In this document: in pieces, positions 22,640 to 32,725 of the stretch
Position numbering within the stretch: position 1 is the stretch's first letter
How the letters are laid out: the number at the start of each line of letters is the position of its first letter
NCBI RefSeq assembly: GCF_907165205.1
Contig: NC_058189.1
Location: forward strand, 39,086,270 to 39,150,269
DNA: 64,000 nt
Direction of reading: 5' to 3'
From: Coccinella septempunctata
Taxonomy: Eukaryota; Arthropoda; Insecta; Coleoptera; Coccinellidae
Program-made: the position numbers and the translations under genes
Notes under the pieces: generated by a model
Databases searched by the model: none
Seen by the model: the letters and a program-made list of their open reading frames with translations, nothing else
What the model was told of the DNA's origin: nothing

Positions 22640-22893
22640 CAAAGATTATAGAGTTAGGAAGATAGGAAACAGCCTCATATCGCTAGTACTAAAAACCGAC
22701 TACGTTTTGGCCTGTGTTGCACACAATTGACAATCAGATGGCGCTGAAATCGTACTGTCAAACTGTTAAATAACAGTTTTCTATTTCATAATTGAAGGGC
22801 GCGAAATTCGAATTCTATTCCTCAATAAAAGGGCGCGAAATTCGAATTCTATTCCTTTTATTGAATCCGAATATATGGACTTGGTCGAAACCA

Positions 22894-22956
22894 GAAAAAA
22901 CATCCCGAGCGACAAAACAAAAATAGGCCTTTGTTTTGTGATCAAGATGTTTTTTT
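22894..22956. repeat. Subterminal hairpin in P-like copy 1
   Basis: AAAAAACATC...GATGTTTTTT arms enclose a second inner inverted pair (ACAAAACA/TGTTTTGT). The same structure is found at 50562-50622 in copy 2, so it is a conserved part of the family. Confidence 0.6.
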
Positions 22957-23629
22957 CATCCAAACATTGTTGTGAATCAATTAATATTAATGAAATACTG
23001 TGTTAGATTTGCTATACTTTTTATTTGGAATATATAGAAATATTTCACAAAATTGAAGATTGAATATGGTGTATTCAAAAGTCAGGCTTTTTTCAATCAA
23101 AAAGTTTGCGAGACATTTGCCCCAACTTCAGCAGTCCAAATTAAAAATTTAGAAGAGCGCTCATTTTTCATAAAACGGTGTGTAAGAGCCTAGGAGTACG
23201 AGTGCATTTTATTTGGTTTTAAGAAAATCAGATTTAAAGTTAAAAATTATTCCCAAATTCGACCTGTTGGTTTCTCAAGTACTTTGTATTGCTCTGTCTT
23301 TTTCACTTGAAGTTTTGGACTTACTCTTTCATATCATCCTCAGCTTGTCCCACCACTTACTCATAGACAATGTGGTAATCGTCAAAGTGCAACTCTTCAC
23401 ATAGACTAATTTCATCGAACATCAGAGAACAAATTTCTTTTTTCTGCTCAGTATTTGGGAGATGCAACCTCTAAGAATCAATAATGACTCTACTCATTCC
23501 AGGAGAAACTATTTTACTGCAGTTCACCAAGTCAATGTCTTGACATACTGAAAATCCTATTCACTTCAGAGTACTGAAAATAAATATCAATCAATATCAG
23601 AGTCACATTGTACGAGTTTCAATACTTAC

Positions 23630-23729
23630 GTTCCCATTTTTATGGTAAATTCAAAAAACTTATATTCTGAGAATCTTTTGTACTACAGTTTCCACAGTTC
23701 CTCACCATACAATAGTTTCCATACGACAT
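23630..23729 (-). pseudogene. THAP-domain first exon of P-like transposase
   Basis: The minus-strand ATG at 23729 opens MSYGNYCMVRNCGNC, then NISFLNLP, and ends at a donor (AAC/gtaagt). The C-x4-C pair followed by I-S-F-x-x-[LF]-P is the start of a C2CH THAP zinc finger, which in P elements binds transposon DNA. One in-frame TAA follows the LP motif, so this copy is broken. The following exon begins after TATTTTCAG near 23565 and keeps a recognisable LK-IGFS and DIDL segment, then diverges. Confidence 0.7.
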
Positions 23730-24293
23730 TTTAAGCAAAGATATTTTTCTTTGATTTTGAAGTTTTCACTAAGAAAATACACAAAAAACTTTAATAATAA
23801 AATACTAGAATGAGCTAAATAAACGACGAGCGGATAGAGAATCAAAACAAAATGGCCATGTTTTTTCAAATCTTACAAAATACAAATTATGTTTCTCCAA
23901 ATGGCCGTCGAATAAATATTTTAACCATTCTTAGCATCTTAGAAACACAATTGAACCACCAGATGGCGCTAACGCAGGTGTAGTTGCTTGGTTTCCTATC
24001 TTCCTAACTCTATAATCTTTGCACCCGACGATATGAATATCAACAAGTGTTACGATCTGAATTGAACTAGCCAATTTGCCATCGTCAAGGCCCCAAATGG
24101 AGTACGCTCTACGACCTAGGCAAGCGAATCATATATTCCGAATATCAACCGACTATACTGGTTGGTTCAAAAGTTATGAGAAATTCAAATTTTAGGTGAA
24201 TACATGAAGCACCCTGTATCTCGGTTATGGAATTGATTAGGGTAGCTCTAGCTCAGGTTACTGTATGTTCATTTACCAATGAAACACCCTGTA

Positions 24294-24584
24294 TACATTG
24301 TGAAAGGCAAAACATACTGACCACAAATACACTACCAACTGTCAAATTAACAATCACTAGAAACAGTGTTGGCAATAAGATTTCCACAATATTCTATCAT
24401 GTATAATGCTGTCAGATATAAAAACAGAAAACATCTCTAAATTAATAAGTTTCGTTGAAAAGTTCATCCGAATCACATTTCCTCAATTTATTTTATAATA
24501 ATCAATGATATAATCTGCCTAATTGTCTTTTCATTACCTACATATATAAAATCTTCTTTATCAGATTTTACAATATTGTTAAGG
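24294..24584 (+). other. Spacer without recognised features
   Basis: AT-rich; nothing supported. Confidence 0.4.
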
Positions 24585-25170
24585 CAGGGATAATACAGCA
24601 TGTATCAAAAGTATATTACGTGGGATTGAATATATCAAGTGAAAGAAACCTCTTAGAGGAGGCCAGAACACAAGCGATAAAAGCATCAAGAGTCAGCGGT
24701 TATCGGACAGACATAGGTTGGAAGAAAAAAGCAGCAAGACCAGAATTTACAAAACGTGTGTGAGACCCATACTGACATATGCCTCAGAAACCAGAGCGGA
24801 GACATCAACAACAAAAAGAATAATGAGAACCACCGAAATGAAAATATTGCGCACCATCAAGGGTGTCACTCTCATGGAGTGATAACATAAGACAGGAATT
24901 GGAAGTACAGTATGTGGTGAGATGGGTCAGAGCAAAAAGACAATTTTGGAGGGACCATGTACAACGCAGGTAGGTGACACAGGTGACAGATGACAGATGG
25001 GCAAAGTGTTCTAAAAATCAGATACCAAACATAGGTGGACCTGTAGACAGACCACCGAAAAGGTGGTACGAGAGCTGGAACTCAGTATCACAGGAAGATC
25101 CCAGAAGAAGGCCAAATGTAGAGGATTGTACAGGATCTGGTCCTATTGAAAGAAGAAGAAGAAACTTGCT
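24585..25170 (+). pseudogene. RTE-like LINE 3' end (RT C-terminal region)
   Basis: Across frameshifts the plus strand reads YVGLNISSERNLLEEARTQA-like words, KASRVSGY, TRIYKTCVRPILTYASETRA, RTTEMKILRTIKGVTL, VVRWVRAKRQFWRDH and finally PPKRWYESWNS. The combination CVRPILTYASET plus PP(G)RPxKRWxxSW is typical of the C-terminal part of RTE-like RTs. It ends in a short (GAA)n tail at about 25155-25170. It is 5'-truncated, with no catalytic domain. Confidence 0.72.
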
Positions 25171-25950
25171 TCCTATTTCTGTATTTTTTTAAAGGTGATT
25201 GAAGAGGAGAAAACAAAATTATTATATACACTAGAGTTTCCCTATTCTTTTCTTCACATCTCAGAAAAAAACTGAAATATGTGAGATAATAAAATTGAGT
25301 TCTAACCTTAGAATATAGAATAACAGGAAGGAGCATATTGCTCAGTTCAATTTGACCGGAATGGAGGAGAAATATGGCCGACATATATTTCCGTTTCAAC
25401 AATGACGTAGGACAATGAAGTTTCCAAAAAACTAACTTCAATAGTCAGTTGATTCTGATTAATCAAAAAAATTAGGAAAGCACTGACGTAAAGTCAGAAG
25501 CTTTTTCAAGCTCGTTCAAATTGATAATCAAAGCGGAAATTCACCCCGCCTAACAATGCTTGGCTAGATACTTAATGGTATTAAGGTCTATGACTTAACA
25601 TCACCTACGCCCATGGAGTGTTATTGTCATGGGATAACCTTGTTATATGTCATGAAATTCAGGAATAATTAATACCTGTTATTCAGTTAAAAAAAATCAC
25701 CTACCTATGAATTATTCACGCTACAATATCCAAAATCCTCATTTCCAGCAAATTTCAAGAATCCAAATTACCAAAATTAATTCAAAACATCACTTTGTTC
25801 ATTTGGCCACAGATAACAGAATCATTTGACTTTCAAGTCTGCCACTTTTAAAAAAAAAACTTGGAAGACCAATATGGCCGTTTCCGTCGCACAATTCCCG
25901 TCACATTTATTCGAAAAAGCTCCTTCCTGATATTCTATGTTCTAAGGTTC
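25171..25950 (+). other. Spacer without recognised features
   Basis: AT-rich; no gene, RNA or terminal repeats identified. Confidence 0.4.
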
Positions 25951-26614
25951 TAACCATACATGCTGTTGCCTAATTGAATGTCAATATTTATGGGGGTGAT
26001 TTTTGGGCCTATTTTGAGAGAAAAACTTCATATGAACATATGTCCTAAACGTCTTACCTTTTGAGATACAGGGTGGTATTATTTAGACAGTCAGTGGCAC
26101 GCCAATAATCTACGTATGTCTCTGCATGGTGATATTGTCATATGTATGTATTAAGGATATTGTTATGATCATGCAGAGAAACGGTTTTTATTTTTTTAAG
26201 CGGAAACCGTGAATCGGATTGAAAAGAGTCAAGTGATCAACTTTGGTGAGAAATGATGGGGAATTTCAAAAATAATTTTTATTTCAGGAAAAATCTGTGG
26301 CGCACCACCAATGTCTGCCAAAATAGGTAGATCAAATTACGTATGAACGCCACTGGTGTAAATTAAGAAAAAAGTGATACATTAAAAATGCCTCTTGATT
26401 CATATTATACATGTATGACAAATTTCATTAAAATATTTGAAGTGGTATTGTAGATATTGATAATAAATGATTTATTTTTGAAAACTTTACCACCCTGTAT
26501 CTCAAAAGGTAAGACGTTTAGGACATATGTTCATATAAAGTTTTTTTCTTAAAATGGGCCCAAAAATCACCTTAATAAATATTGACACTCAATTAGAAAA
26601 CATCCTGTATGTTA
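25951..26614. mobile_element. Foldback element, about 660 bp with 125-bp arms
   Basis: TAACCATACATGCTGTTGCC at the left is mirrored by CATCCTGTATGTTA at the right. The arms (about 25951-26085 and 26487-26614) stay similar for 125 bp, including TATGAACATATGTCCTAAAC, CTTACCTTTTGAGATACAGG and GTGGTA. The centre is non-coding. No target duplication beyond a possible TA was established. Confidence 0.75.
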
Positions 26615-28050
26615 GATTGATCTTAAATTCACAACCCATTTCGAAAAAGCTCATGAATAGACCTAAAACCATCATGAAGTTTACAAATGGGACAATGATT
26701 AACCAGATGATTTTTGGTTTTTTCTTGTTCCCCTCATTCACAACTAGGGCTTTCAACTGAATTCCATCGAAAAAGCATACTGTTTCAACGTCCGTGACCT
26801 GTTCTTATAGGATTCGGAATACAATATATTCTCCTGGGAAGAACAAAACCAAGAACTCTATTCGAGAGGTCACTTACTAACTAATTCTTGGTCATATGAA
26901 AATAATTGAATTTGGTCCACAGGAGTATTACGATATGCGAAATCTCAAGGTGGTACCTATATTGTCTATGAAACCCTTACGACACGTTTTACTGTACCAC
27001 AATGTCATCGAAACCATTAATCGGGTAATTTCGTGTAATTTCCATCTGTTGGTTGGTAGCGTCTATGTTTGATGATTCTTTGATATTTCTTCTTACGAAT
27101 GTGGACATGTGTATTGAGGATAACCTCAACATATAGTTTTAGTAATGTATGTTATATTGCGTTTTAGAAAAGATAAGTAAGAATATTGAAAATTGTAAGA
27201 GAGCTAAATTTAAATATTAGGAAGTCAGCTGATTGTCACGCCCTTGACTGAAAAATTCAACAACAGCATACATATATACATACAAACGTATAAAATGGAA
27301 CCACATACAATTTCTCGTTGTAAACTCAAGTAAGCTCATTTAAGAGCTTGAGTATGAGTTCGTCCGATTAATCCACTAAAAATAATTATAAAGTGTTCCT
27401 CACCAATTAAACATATCAAGGATCGACTGACTGAAAGTGAAAAATAAATTGGAAGATTGATAAATATGCACTACAAACACTACATTAAATTCGCAGGTGC
27501 TCTCTCAAGGGCGGTCCTACGGAGGGGCACTACAACCGATTCGAGTTTTTGAATTTTATTTACGAAAAAACCGAGAAAAAATAATATAATGATGAAATGA
27601 AAAGGAGAGATTCCTTCTTACAATTGTAAGAAAAAAGTCCTATAAATATGGGACTGCAAATGCTTCGTATTAGGTACCTACAGGGTGTTACTTGAAGTTT
27701 TAATTTGAAATTTAAATTGTTCATTCAATGGGCAAGTTTCCTAAATCTCCAAAATGGAATTTAAGATTATTTATGGAAACATTTTTCCATTAGTTATCCA
27801 ACAAGAAAAGTTTCGCTTCAAAATACAGAAATTTCAGAAATACACCCTTCGAAACTTACTAAACGTTCGGATAAGTAAAAGCTTGAGACGTATACTTCTG
27901 TGCATAATTATGGCGAAAAATTAGGGTTTTGTTCTATGCTCTCAATATTAACGTACGTTATTATTTTAAAGTTTAAAATAGCGCATTGGATAGCATTCGT
28001 TTTGAAGTTTCCAATGATATGCCACATGTTAATATTTAAACTTCAATTAA
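26615..28050 (+). other. Intron stretch, nothing certain
   Basis: Contains TATAAAATGG near 27290 and a TACAGGGTG-like end at about 27676 (CTACAGGGTGTTACTTGAAG) that could be the left end of the following Tc1 element. Neither could be confirmed. Confidence 0.35.
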
Positions 28051-29615
28051 ATGGCGAATCAAAGTAAGTTAAACAAGGAATCGCTGAAAGTGGATGGCCG
28101 CAATACACTCCTCTGGCTATGGAACGCCGGCCAGGAAGACCCGAAATACCTGGCCAATGCAACAAGAATACATCTGTCCACAATTTACCGAACCATCAGG
28201 AGGATCCAAAGCGGTGAAGCCAGAAGCCGAAATACCTTCAAAACTCAACGCTAACGACCGACGAAGGATATCCCAATGGGGAATTCTCCTCAATTTGAGT
28301 TATCACTGCATATGCAAGTTTGAACTGAATAATTATGAGTTTCATTCATGATTTTTTCAAATGCACCGCGGAAACTATTCAAAATCATTCTTCAAATATG
28401 GGGTTTTAAAATTTAAATTGCTTGGTTTCGAGTTTACGATTTGGCAACAGCGCCTACTAGACAATGAAAAGAACAATGTCCGATCAGCTTGTTTATAAAA
28501 TAACAGCTGTTGATTTACAGGCGCGTACTTATTGGCGAGCTTCAACTACAACCGGCCATAAAAATCCCATAAAATTTTACCTTCCTCGTTCGTCGCAGAC
28601 TTCATAGACACCTATCTTTGTCTATCTCATCAATATAATGTATTTGTTATCCTTTATTATCAAGGCATATTTCAGTCGATGTTGCCAACTTGTGCAATCG
28701 AAATGAAACGCTTTAAATTATTTATTTTTCATTTTCAAGTGCTTAAAATAATTTTTTTTTTGGGAAACGGTTGAAATGGTTCTTTCAAAATGTAACGTTT
28801 CATATACATTTCATAAAAAATACATCATTTTCGTCAGAAGGAGTATTCCCTATTGGCCAATAACAACCCGATGATGAACTGCGTGACCATTTCCGCAGTG
28901 GCCAAAGACCGAGGAACTCCTGAAGTGTCTCAATGGACGATATATCGGTCATTGAAGAACTCAGCATTCATCAAATGGCTGCCCAAAATTGTGCCGTAGA
29001 TGACACCTCTTCACATGGAAAAACGGGTGGAATCGTGCTTGAATCGGGATTGGTCCAAGGTCGTCTTCACCGATGAAAGTTATTTCCAGCTCTACCGCGC
29101 CAAAGTAAAGGTCTGGAGAAAGGAAAGGTCAGAATTCCAGTGCTCTAAGCATGGACCTGCAATTATGGTTTGGGCTGGAAGTTCTGCGAGCGGGATCACA
29201 ATAATAAAGATGATAAAAGGATCGATCACTGCTGAAAAATACCAGCAAACACTCGAAGAGAAGAGAATATTGCTAGCATTGATGTCCTTTATCCCGACGA
29301 ATTGGTGTTCCAGCAAGACAATGTGACCGCCCATAAAGCCAGGTCAACAATGGAATGGTACCAGCCAGGATCACGAATATGAAGTTCTGGGGTAGCCAGC
29401 GTGTTCTCCAGACCTCAATCCGATTGAAAACCTATGGGGACTTATGAAGAATGACCTGGAAAGAGGAAATGCAGCGCTCCATCGACAACTGGATGGTAAT
29501 TATCGAGAGAATTTGGAACGAAATCGTACCTAAACATCTGGAGTCTCTCATCGGTGGTATGAATCGCCGCTTAGAGGCCTGCATTGCGGCGAATGGGGCC
29601 AGAATAAATTATTAA
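28051..29615 (+). pseudogene. Tc1-like DDE transposase remnant, interrupted
   Basis: The N-terminal frame 28051-28254 reads LLWLWNAGQEDPKYLANATR and STIYRTIRRIQSGE (HTH). The coding trail breaks at about 28285 and resumes at about 28840 after some 550 unrelated bases, giving EYSLLANNNP-like words. Then come WSKVVFTDESYFQLY (first catalytic Asp), HGPAIMVWAGSSASG, VFQQDNVTAHKARSTMEWYQ (second Asp) and DLNPIENLWGLMKNDLE (third, Glu), with the end KHLESLIGGMNRRLEACIAA. The catalytic spacing indicates a DD34E Tc1-type enzyme. Frameshifts and the inserted block make it inactive. Confidence 0.82.
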
Positions 29616-29689
29616 TTCTATTACCTATATTTATATTAAATACTCACTAATCTCTGTTTTGCAATACAATGAATTCAATTACAGCCATG

Positions 29690-29808
29690 TACACCGACTT
29701 TTAAGGCGAGATTAACGTTAATACTTGATTATTTCTCTGATTTCTATAGCAGTTACCGTAGCAATCTCCGAATTTACGTTAATCCTGTATTGAATAAGTC
29801 GGTGCAAA
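29690..29808. mobile_element. Small MITE with CACCGACTT ends
   Basis: CACCGACTTTTAAGGCGAGA, then TTAACGTTAA, are mirrored by TTACGTTAATCCTG...AATAAGTCGGTG about 80 bases later. The structure is a compact hairpin of roughly 119 bp with imperfect arms. Confidence 0.55.
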
Positions 29809-30287
29809 CGGGTTTTAATGCAATGAATATTCAATCTAGATAAAATCTAGTAATTCGCGATAATTTTGCACAAACCTTTAGAATGCCTTTACTAAAGTCT
29901 AGTAATTTTTTTGATTCGACAACAGTGGAACTGATCACCATCAAGAAGATATAAAATTCTGTATCCACAGTCCACAGATGGCAAAAAATTGTTTCTGTGT
30001 CTATAACTCTCATAGACATAGAGACATGGACTGAGCAATGTCAGCAGGAAATTGTCTTTTTTATAGAAAGAGAGAAATGATCGTCGGGCACATTTTGAGT
30101 CATTGTTTGTTTTTTTTGTGAAGTGTGATCACCAAACTTAATATTTATTAAGTCTATGGTGATAAAAAAAACTTTCATGACCATTATTGACACGATGGGC
30201 GTTGCCGGATTGTGAAAATGACGTAGAATGTTCGTAAGAGGGCACTGCGGAAATCAGAATTTTCGTAACTGAACAACTGACAAAATG
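29809..30287 (+). other. Spacer without recognised features
   Basis: No protein-like frames or terminal repeats seen. Confidence 0.4.
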
Positions 30288-30560
30288 CTTCTTCTTCTTC
30301 TTCTTCTTATGTTAGGCCTTAGGCCTGTTCTTGACGATCTTTAGAATCTAATGGTCAGTTCTGCAGAAGTAACTGCGATGTAGACTGCCAGCTGTCTCGC
30401 CATCTCTTGAAGGGACGTCCTGGTGGTCTCTTGTCTAGTGGCTTCAAATCCCTCGCTATTCGGGCTAATCTGTGAGGGTCCATTCTGCTCACATGCTGGT
30501 TCTACTCCCTTCTTCTCTGTCTTCCCCATCGCACAACATCCTGGACGATTCGAAAAAATA
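30288..30560 (-). pseudogene. RTE-like LINE 3' fragment
   Basis: The minus strand reads IVQDVVRWGRQRR, SRMDPHRLARIARD, then RPPGRPFKRWRDSWQSTSQL before the stop, followed by a (GAA)n tail at 30289-30309. It shares the PPGRPxKRWxxSW ending with the fragment at 24585 but is a different, shorter copy. Confidence 0.65.
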
Positions 30561-30641
30561 TATTTAGACATAATATTTGAGTTGTAAGAATTTTAATGAC
30601 GTATATTTTGAAAATTAGGAAAATAGCCCATTATTATCAAC

Positions 30642-30800
30642 CCCCCCCCCCAGAAATTCAGTCTAGGATCGCCCTTGTGCTCTCTCCGATCATGTTGTAT
30701 AAATTTTGAAATTTTGAGGGTGTCCGACTTTTCTTAGAAACCGAATTGATGTCTGCCAATTTCATGATATACCATCTGACAGCCTTCAATAAATTGATGG
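30642..30800. repeat. Poly-C tract and dispersed repeat copy
   Basis: A run of 13 C residues at 30642-30654 is followed by a segment (30679-30790) related to the tandem units at 43896-44389. The shared words include AACCGAATTGATGTC, CCAATTTCATG and the TCCGAT start. Confidence 0.5.
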
Positions 30801-31412
30801 AATAAGACCATTCTCCACTTGTTGACGATTTCTTAGGGACAGTTATTCTTATTATTTTTGAGGAAACATTGTGGGTTAGCATTAAATGATTAAATACGTG
30901 GTGATTCATAACTATTGGGTCATACTCTGAGGATCGAAATATAGCGATTGGACCAAATAAGCCTTGAAAAGGTTTTGCTGCGAAAAAAAAAACAAAGGGG
31001 GAGTCCGGGAGACTTGCTCAGGGAGGGGACTTGAAGCTCCTCAAATATTTCAATTCAAATTTCGCGCTGCCGGTATCTTAAATAGCTTGCGAATAACTCG
31101 TAATAAGGCACAACTAGTGGCGGCTCCATTCTGGCCACCATCAGAAAAGTTCAGGAGTGAGATGGTTAAACGTAATTTTGTTGTTAGGAAGTATGAACAT
31201 GAAGAATTTTTGTTTGTTACACTGTCTGAAAAATTAAATAGGTTCTTTGTGTTATAAGCTTTTTTAATAATTGTTGTAAAAGTTTATTCAAGAAAATATC
31301 CGTTGAATAGACTAAAAGGGAGTGCGGGAGACTTGACCCATGCCATTCAAAAAATTGAATAATAGAAATAAATATAAAAAAATTCAAAAAAGTAAAAAAC
31401 ATCTCGGCAATA
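30801..31412 (+). other. Left flank of gypsy element
   Basis: Includes an unrecognised 97-codon open frame (30964-31257) with no homology I can name. GGGAGTCCGGGAGACTTG near 31000 recurs in variant form near 31320 and, inverted, near 36260. Confidence 0.35.
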
Positions 31413-31416
31413 AGTG
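31413..31416. repeat. Target-site duplication AGTG, left of gypsy element
   Basis: AGTG precedes the left LTR and is repeated at 35887-35890 after the right LTR. Four bases is a usual length for gypsy-type integrases. Confidence 0.8.
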
Positions 31417-31822
31417 TGTGGTGATAAAAGCGATTCGACACAGTGTACGTGTCGAACCAAGTTTGTCATCCCCAGAAGATACCTGCACATTGTAACAATG
31501 GCATTCTTGGACTTGACCCTCAACTTTCTCCACCGTCAAGGAAATTCCCGAATTGCAATGAAATCTTCGTTGTCATGTCATATGAGTCACTTCAGGTACA
31601 AGGGACTAGAAAGATTTGGGAGGCGCAAGTCCACGGAGCCCATTGGGCAGGTATATAAATACCTAAAATATAGGTAAAAGAGGACAGTGGTTACAGAGAC
31701 TGGTTAGCAGTTATCGACAACGGTCGAAACATTCTTGTAATTAGAACAGATCTCCCGATGAATAAACATATTCCTTCGTTTCCACATGTGTTTTAATGTT
31801 TCCCGTAAACACATACACCTCA
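31417..31822 (+). repeat. Gypsy 5' LTR
   Basis: 406 bases, ends TGTGG...CCTCA. Contains GTATATAAATACC at about 31650 as a likely core promoter and AATAAAC at about 31760 as a candidate polyadenylation signal. Confidence 0.9.
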
Positions 31823-31824
31823 AA

Positions 31825-31845
31825 CTGGTGGCCCCGACGTGATCC
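31825..31845 (+). promoter_or_regulatory. Primer-binding site of gypsy element
   Basis: TGGTGGCCCCGACGTGATC begins two or three bases after the LTR (31826 on). A TGG start and this sequence are typical of insect gypsy elements that use a tRNA primer; the tRNA was not assigned. Confidence 0.65.
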
Positions 31846-31903
31846 GCGTGTAAAAAAAGAGGTTTGCGTTTACGAAATTTCGATACGGAAGTGTGTGTTA
31901 AAA

Positions 31904-32725
31904 ATGGCTTCTGATCCTACCGACGAAATCACCAACGTGGAAGCGACCGAAGATTCCATCAGTGCAGTGCGAGACCTCAAAATTCCCCAATTCTAGCCTA
32001 ATAAAATCGCGCTATGGTTCAAGCTTTTAGAAGCTCAATTCACTTCAGCTCGCGTAACCAACGACGACACGAAGTTTAGCATAACTATCGCGAACCTCGG
32101 CGAACAATACATCGAACAAATCGAGGACGTTATCCTGCATCTACCTGTGACGAATCGATACGCGTACTTAAAACAAGAACTGATGAAGAGACTAACCGAA
32201 TCAGACAGTTCGCGAGTGAAAAAGTTGATCGAGAGTGAGGAAATCGGCGACCGAACGCCCTCGCAGTTTTTCCGAGACTTGAAAAAGCTTGCGACCGCGA
32301 CAATCCCGGACGATTTCATTCTGACGCTGTGGAAAAGTCGTCTACCTACGGACATTCAGCGAGTTTTGGCCGCGTCTACCGAGACAAGCATTGCAGCTAT
32401 CATCGAGATGGCTGACCGTATACGCGAAATACGCGAAGAACCGCGACGAATCGCCGCAATGTCCAGCGATCGCGGATGCAGTGAACTTGGTGAATTGCGG
32501 GAAGAATTAAGACAGTTGCGTTCGCGAATTGAAACTTTGTCGCTAAACAGGCGACGCTCACCTTCACGAAGACGCGGCAAAGTTCAAGCCGCGGTCGATA
32601 CCAAAAGCAGGATGGTCTCTGTTTTTACCACTCTAGGTTTGGAAATAAGGCCAAAAAGTGTAACCCTCCGTGTAACTGGTCGTCGGGAAACGACAAAAGT
32701 CGTCCGTAAACGCGGCTCACGATGA
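31904..32725 (+). pseudogene. Gypsy gag with premature stop and displaced zinc knuckle
   Basis: The start is MASDPTDEITNVEATED. A TAG at 31994-31996 follows LKIPQF, where related gags usually have a tryptophan. The same frame continues to 32725 with NKIALWFKLLEAQFTSARVT, PSQFFRDLKKLATATIPDDF, LWKSRLPTDIQRVLAAS and an Arg-rich stretch: a typical insect gypsy capsid. The CFYHSRFG...KCNPPC knuckle (from 32620) sits in a different frame, so frameshifts lie at about 32600 and 32704 on either side of it. Confidence 0.8.

Larger units (their letters stand above)
22640..24021 (-). mobile_element. P-element-like transposon, copy 1 (non-autonomous)
   Basis: The terminal inverted repeats are 31 bp and identical in both arms (CAAAGATTATAGAGTTAGGA and on). 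They are flanked by the perfect 8-bp duplication CACCCGAC. The whole element is an inverted relative of 49206-50787, matching along both subterminal regions and the central exon. It carries the first exon of a THAP-domain protein on the minus strand (23630-23729). THAP domain, 31-bp TIRs and 8-bp duplications together are characteristic of P elements; hAT elements share only the 8-bp duplication. The catalytic domain is absent. Near one end are a tandem repeat of GGGCGCGAAATTCGAATTCT (about 22796-22857) and a 60-bp hairpin (22894-22956). Confidence 0.8.
22160..24293. mobile_element. Long-TIR element with TACAGGGTG ends, host of nested P-like element
   Basis: The left end TACAGGGTGTTTCATTGGTA, through ACCTGAGCTAGAGCTACCCT, returns inverted at the right end (24228-24293). 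A second inverted block (AACCAGTATAGTCGGTTGAT, about 22238-22300) matches 24105-24165 in reverse; the right arm carries about 70 extra bases between the two blocks. No coding region of its own was recognised. The middle is occupied by a separate element at 22640-24021 with its own target duplication. Confidence 0.75.

Noticed and set aside
27130..27430. Possible solo copia LTR (TATAAAATGG box)
   Set aside because: No matching second LTR, no TG/CA borders and no target duplication could be found.
31443..31677. Frames at 31414 and 31443, one repeated at 35507
   Set aside because: These fall within the gypsy LTRs and have no gene character.
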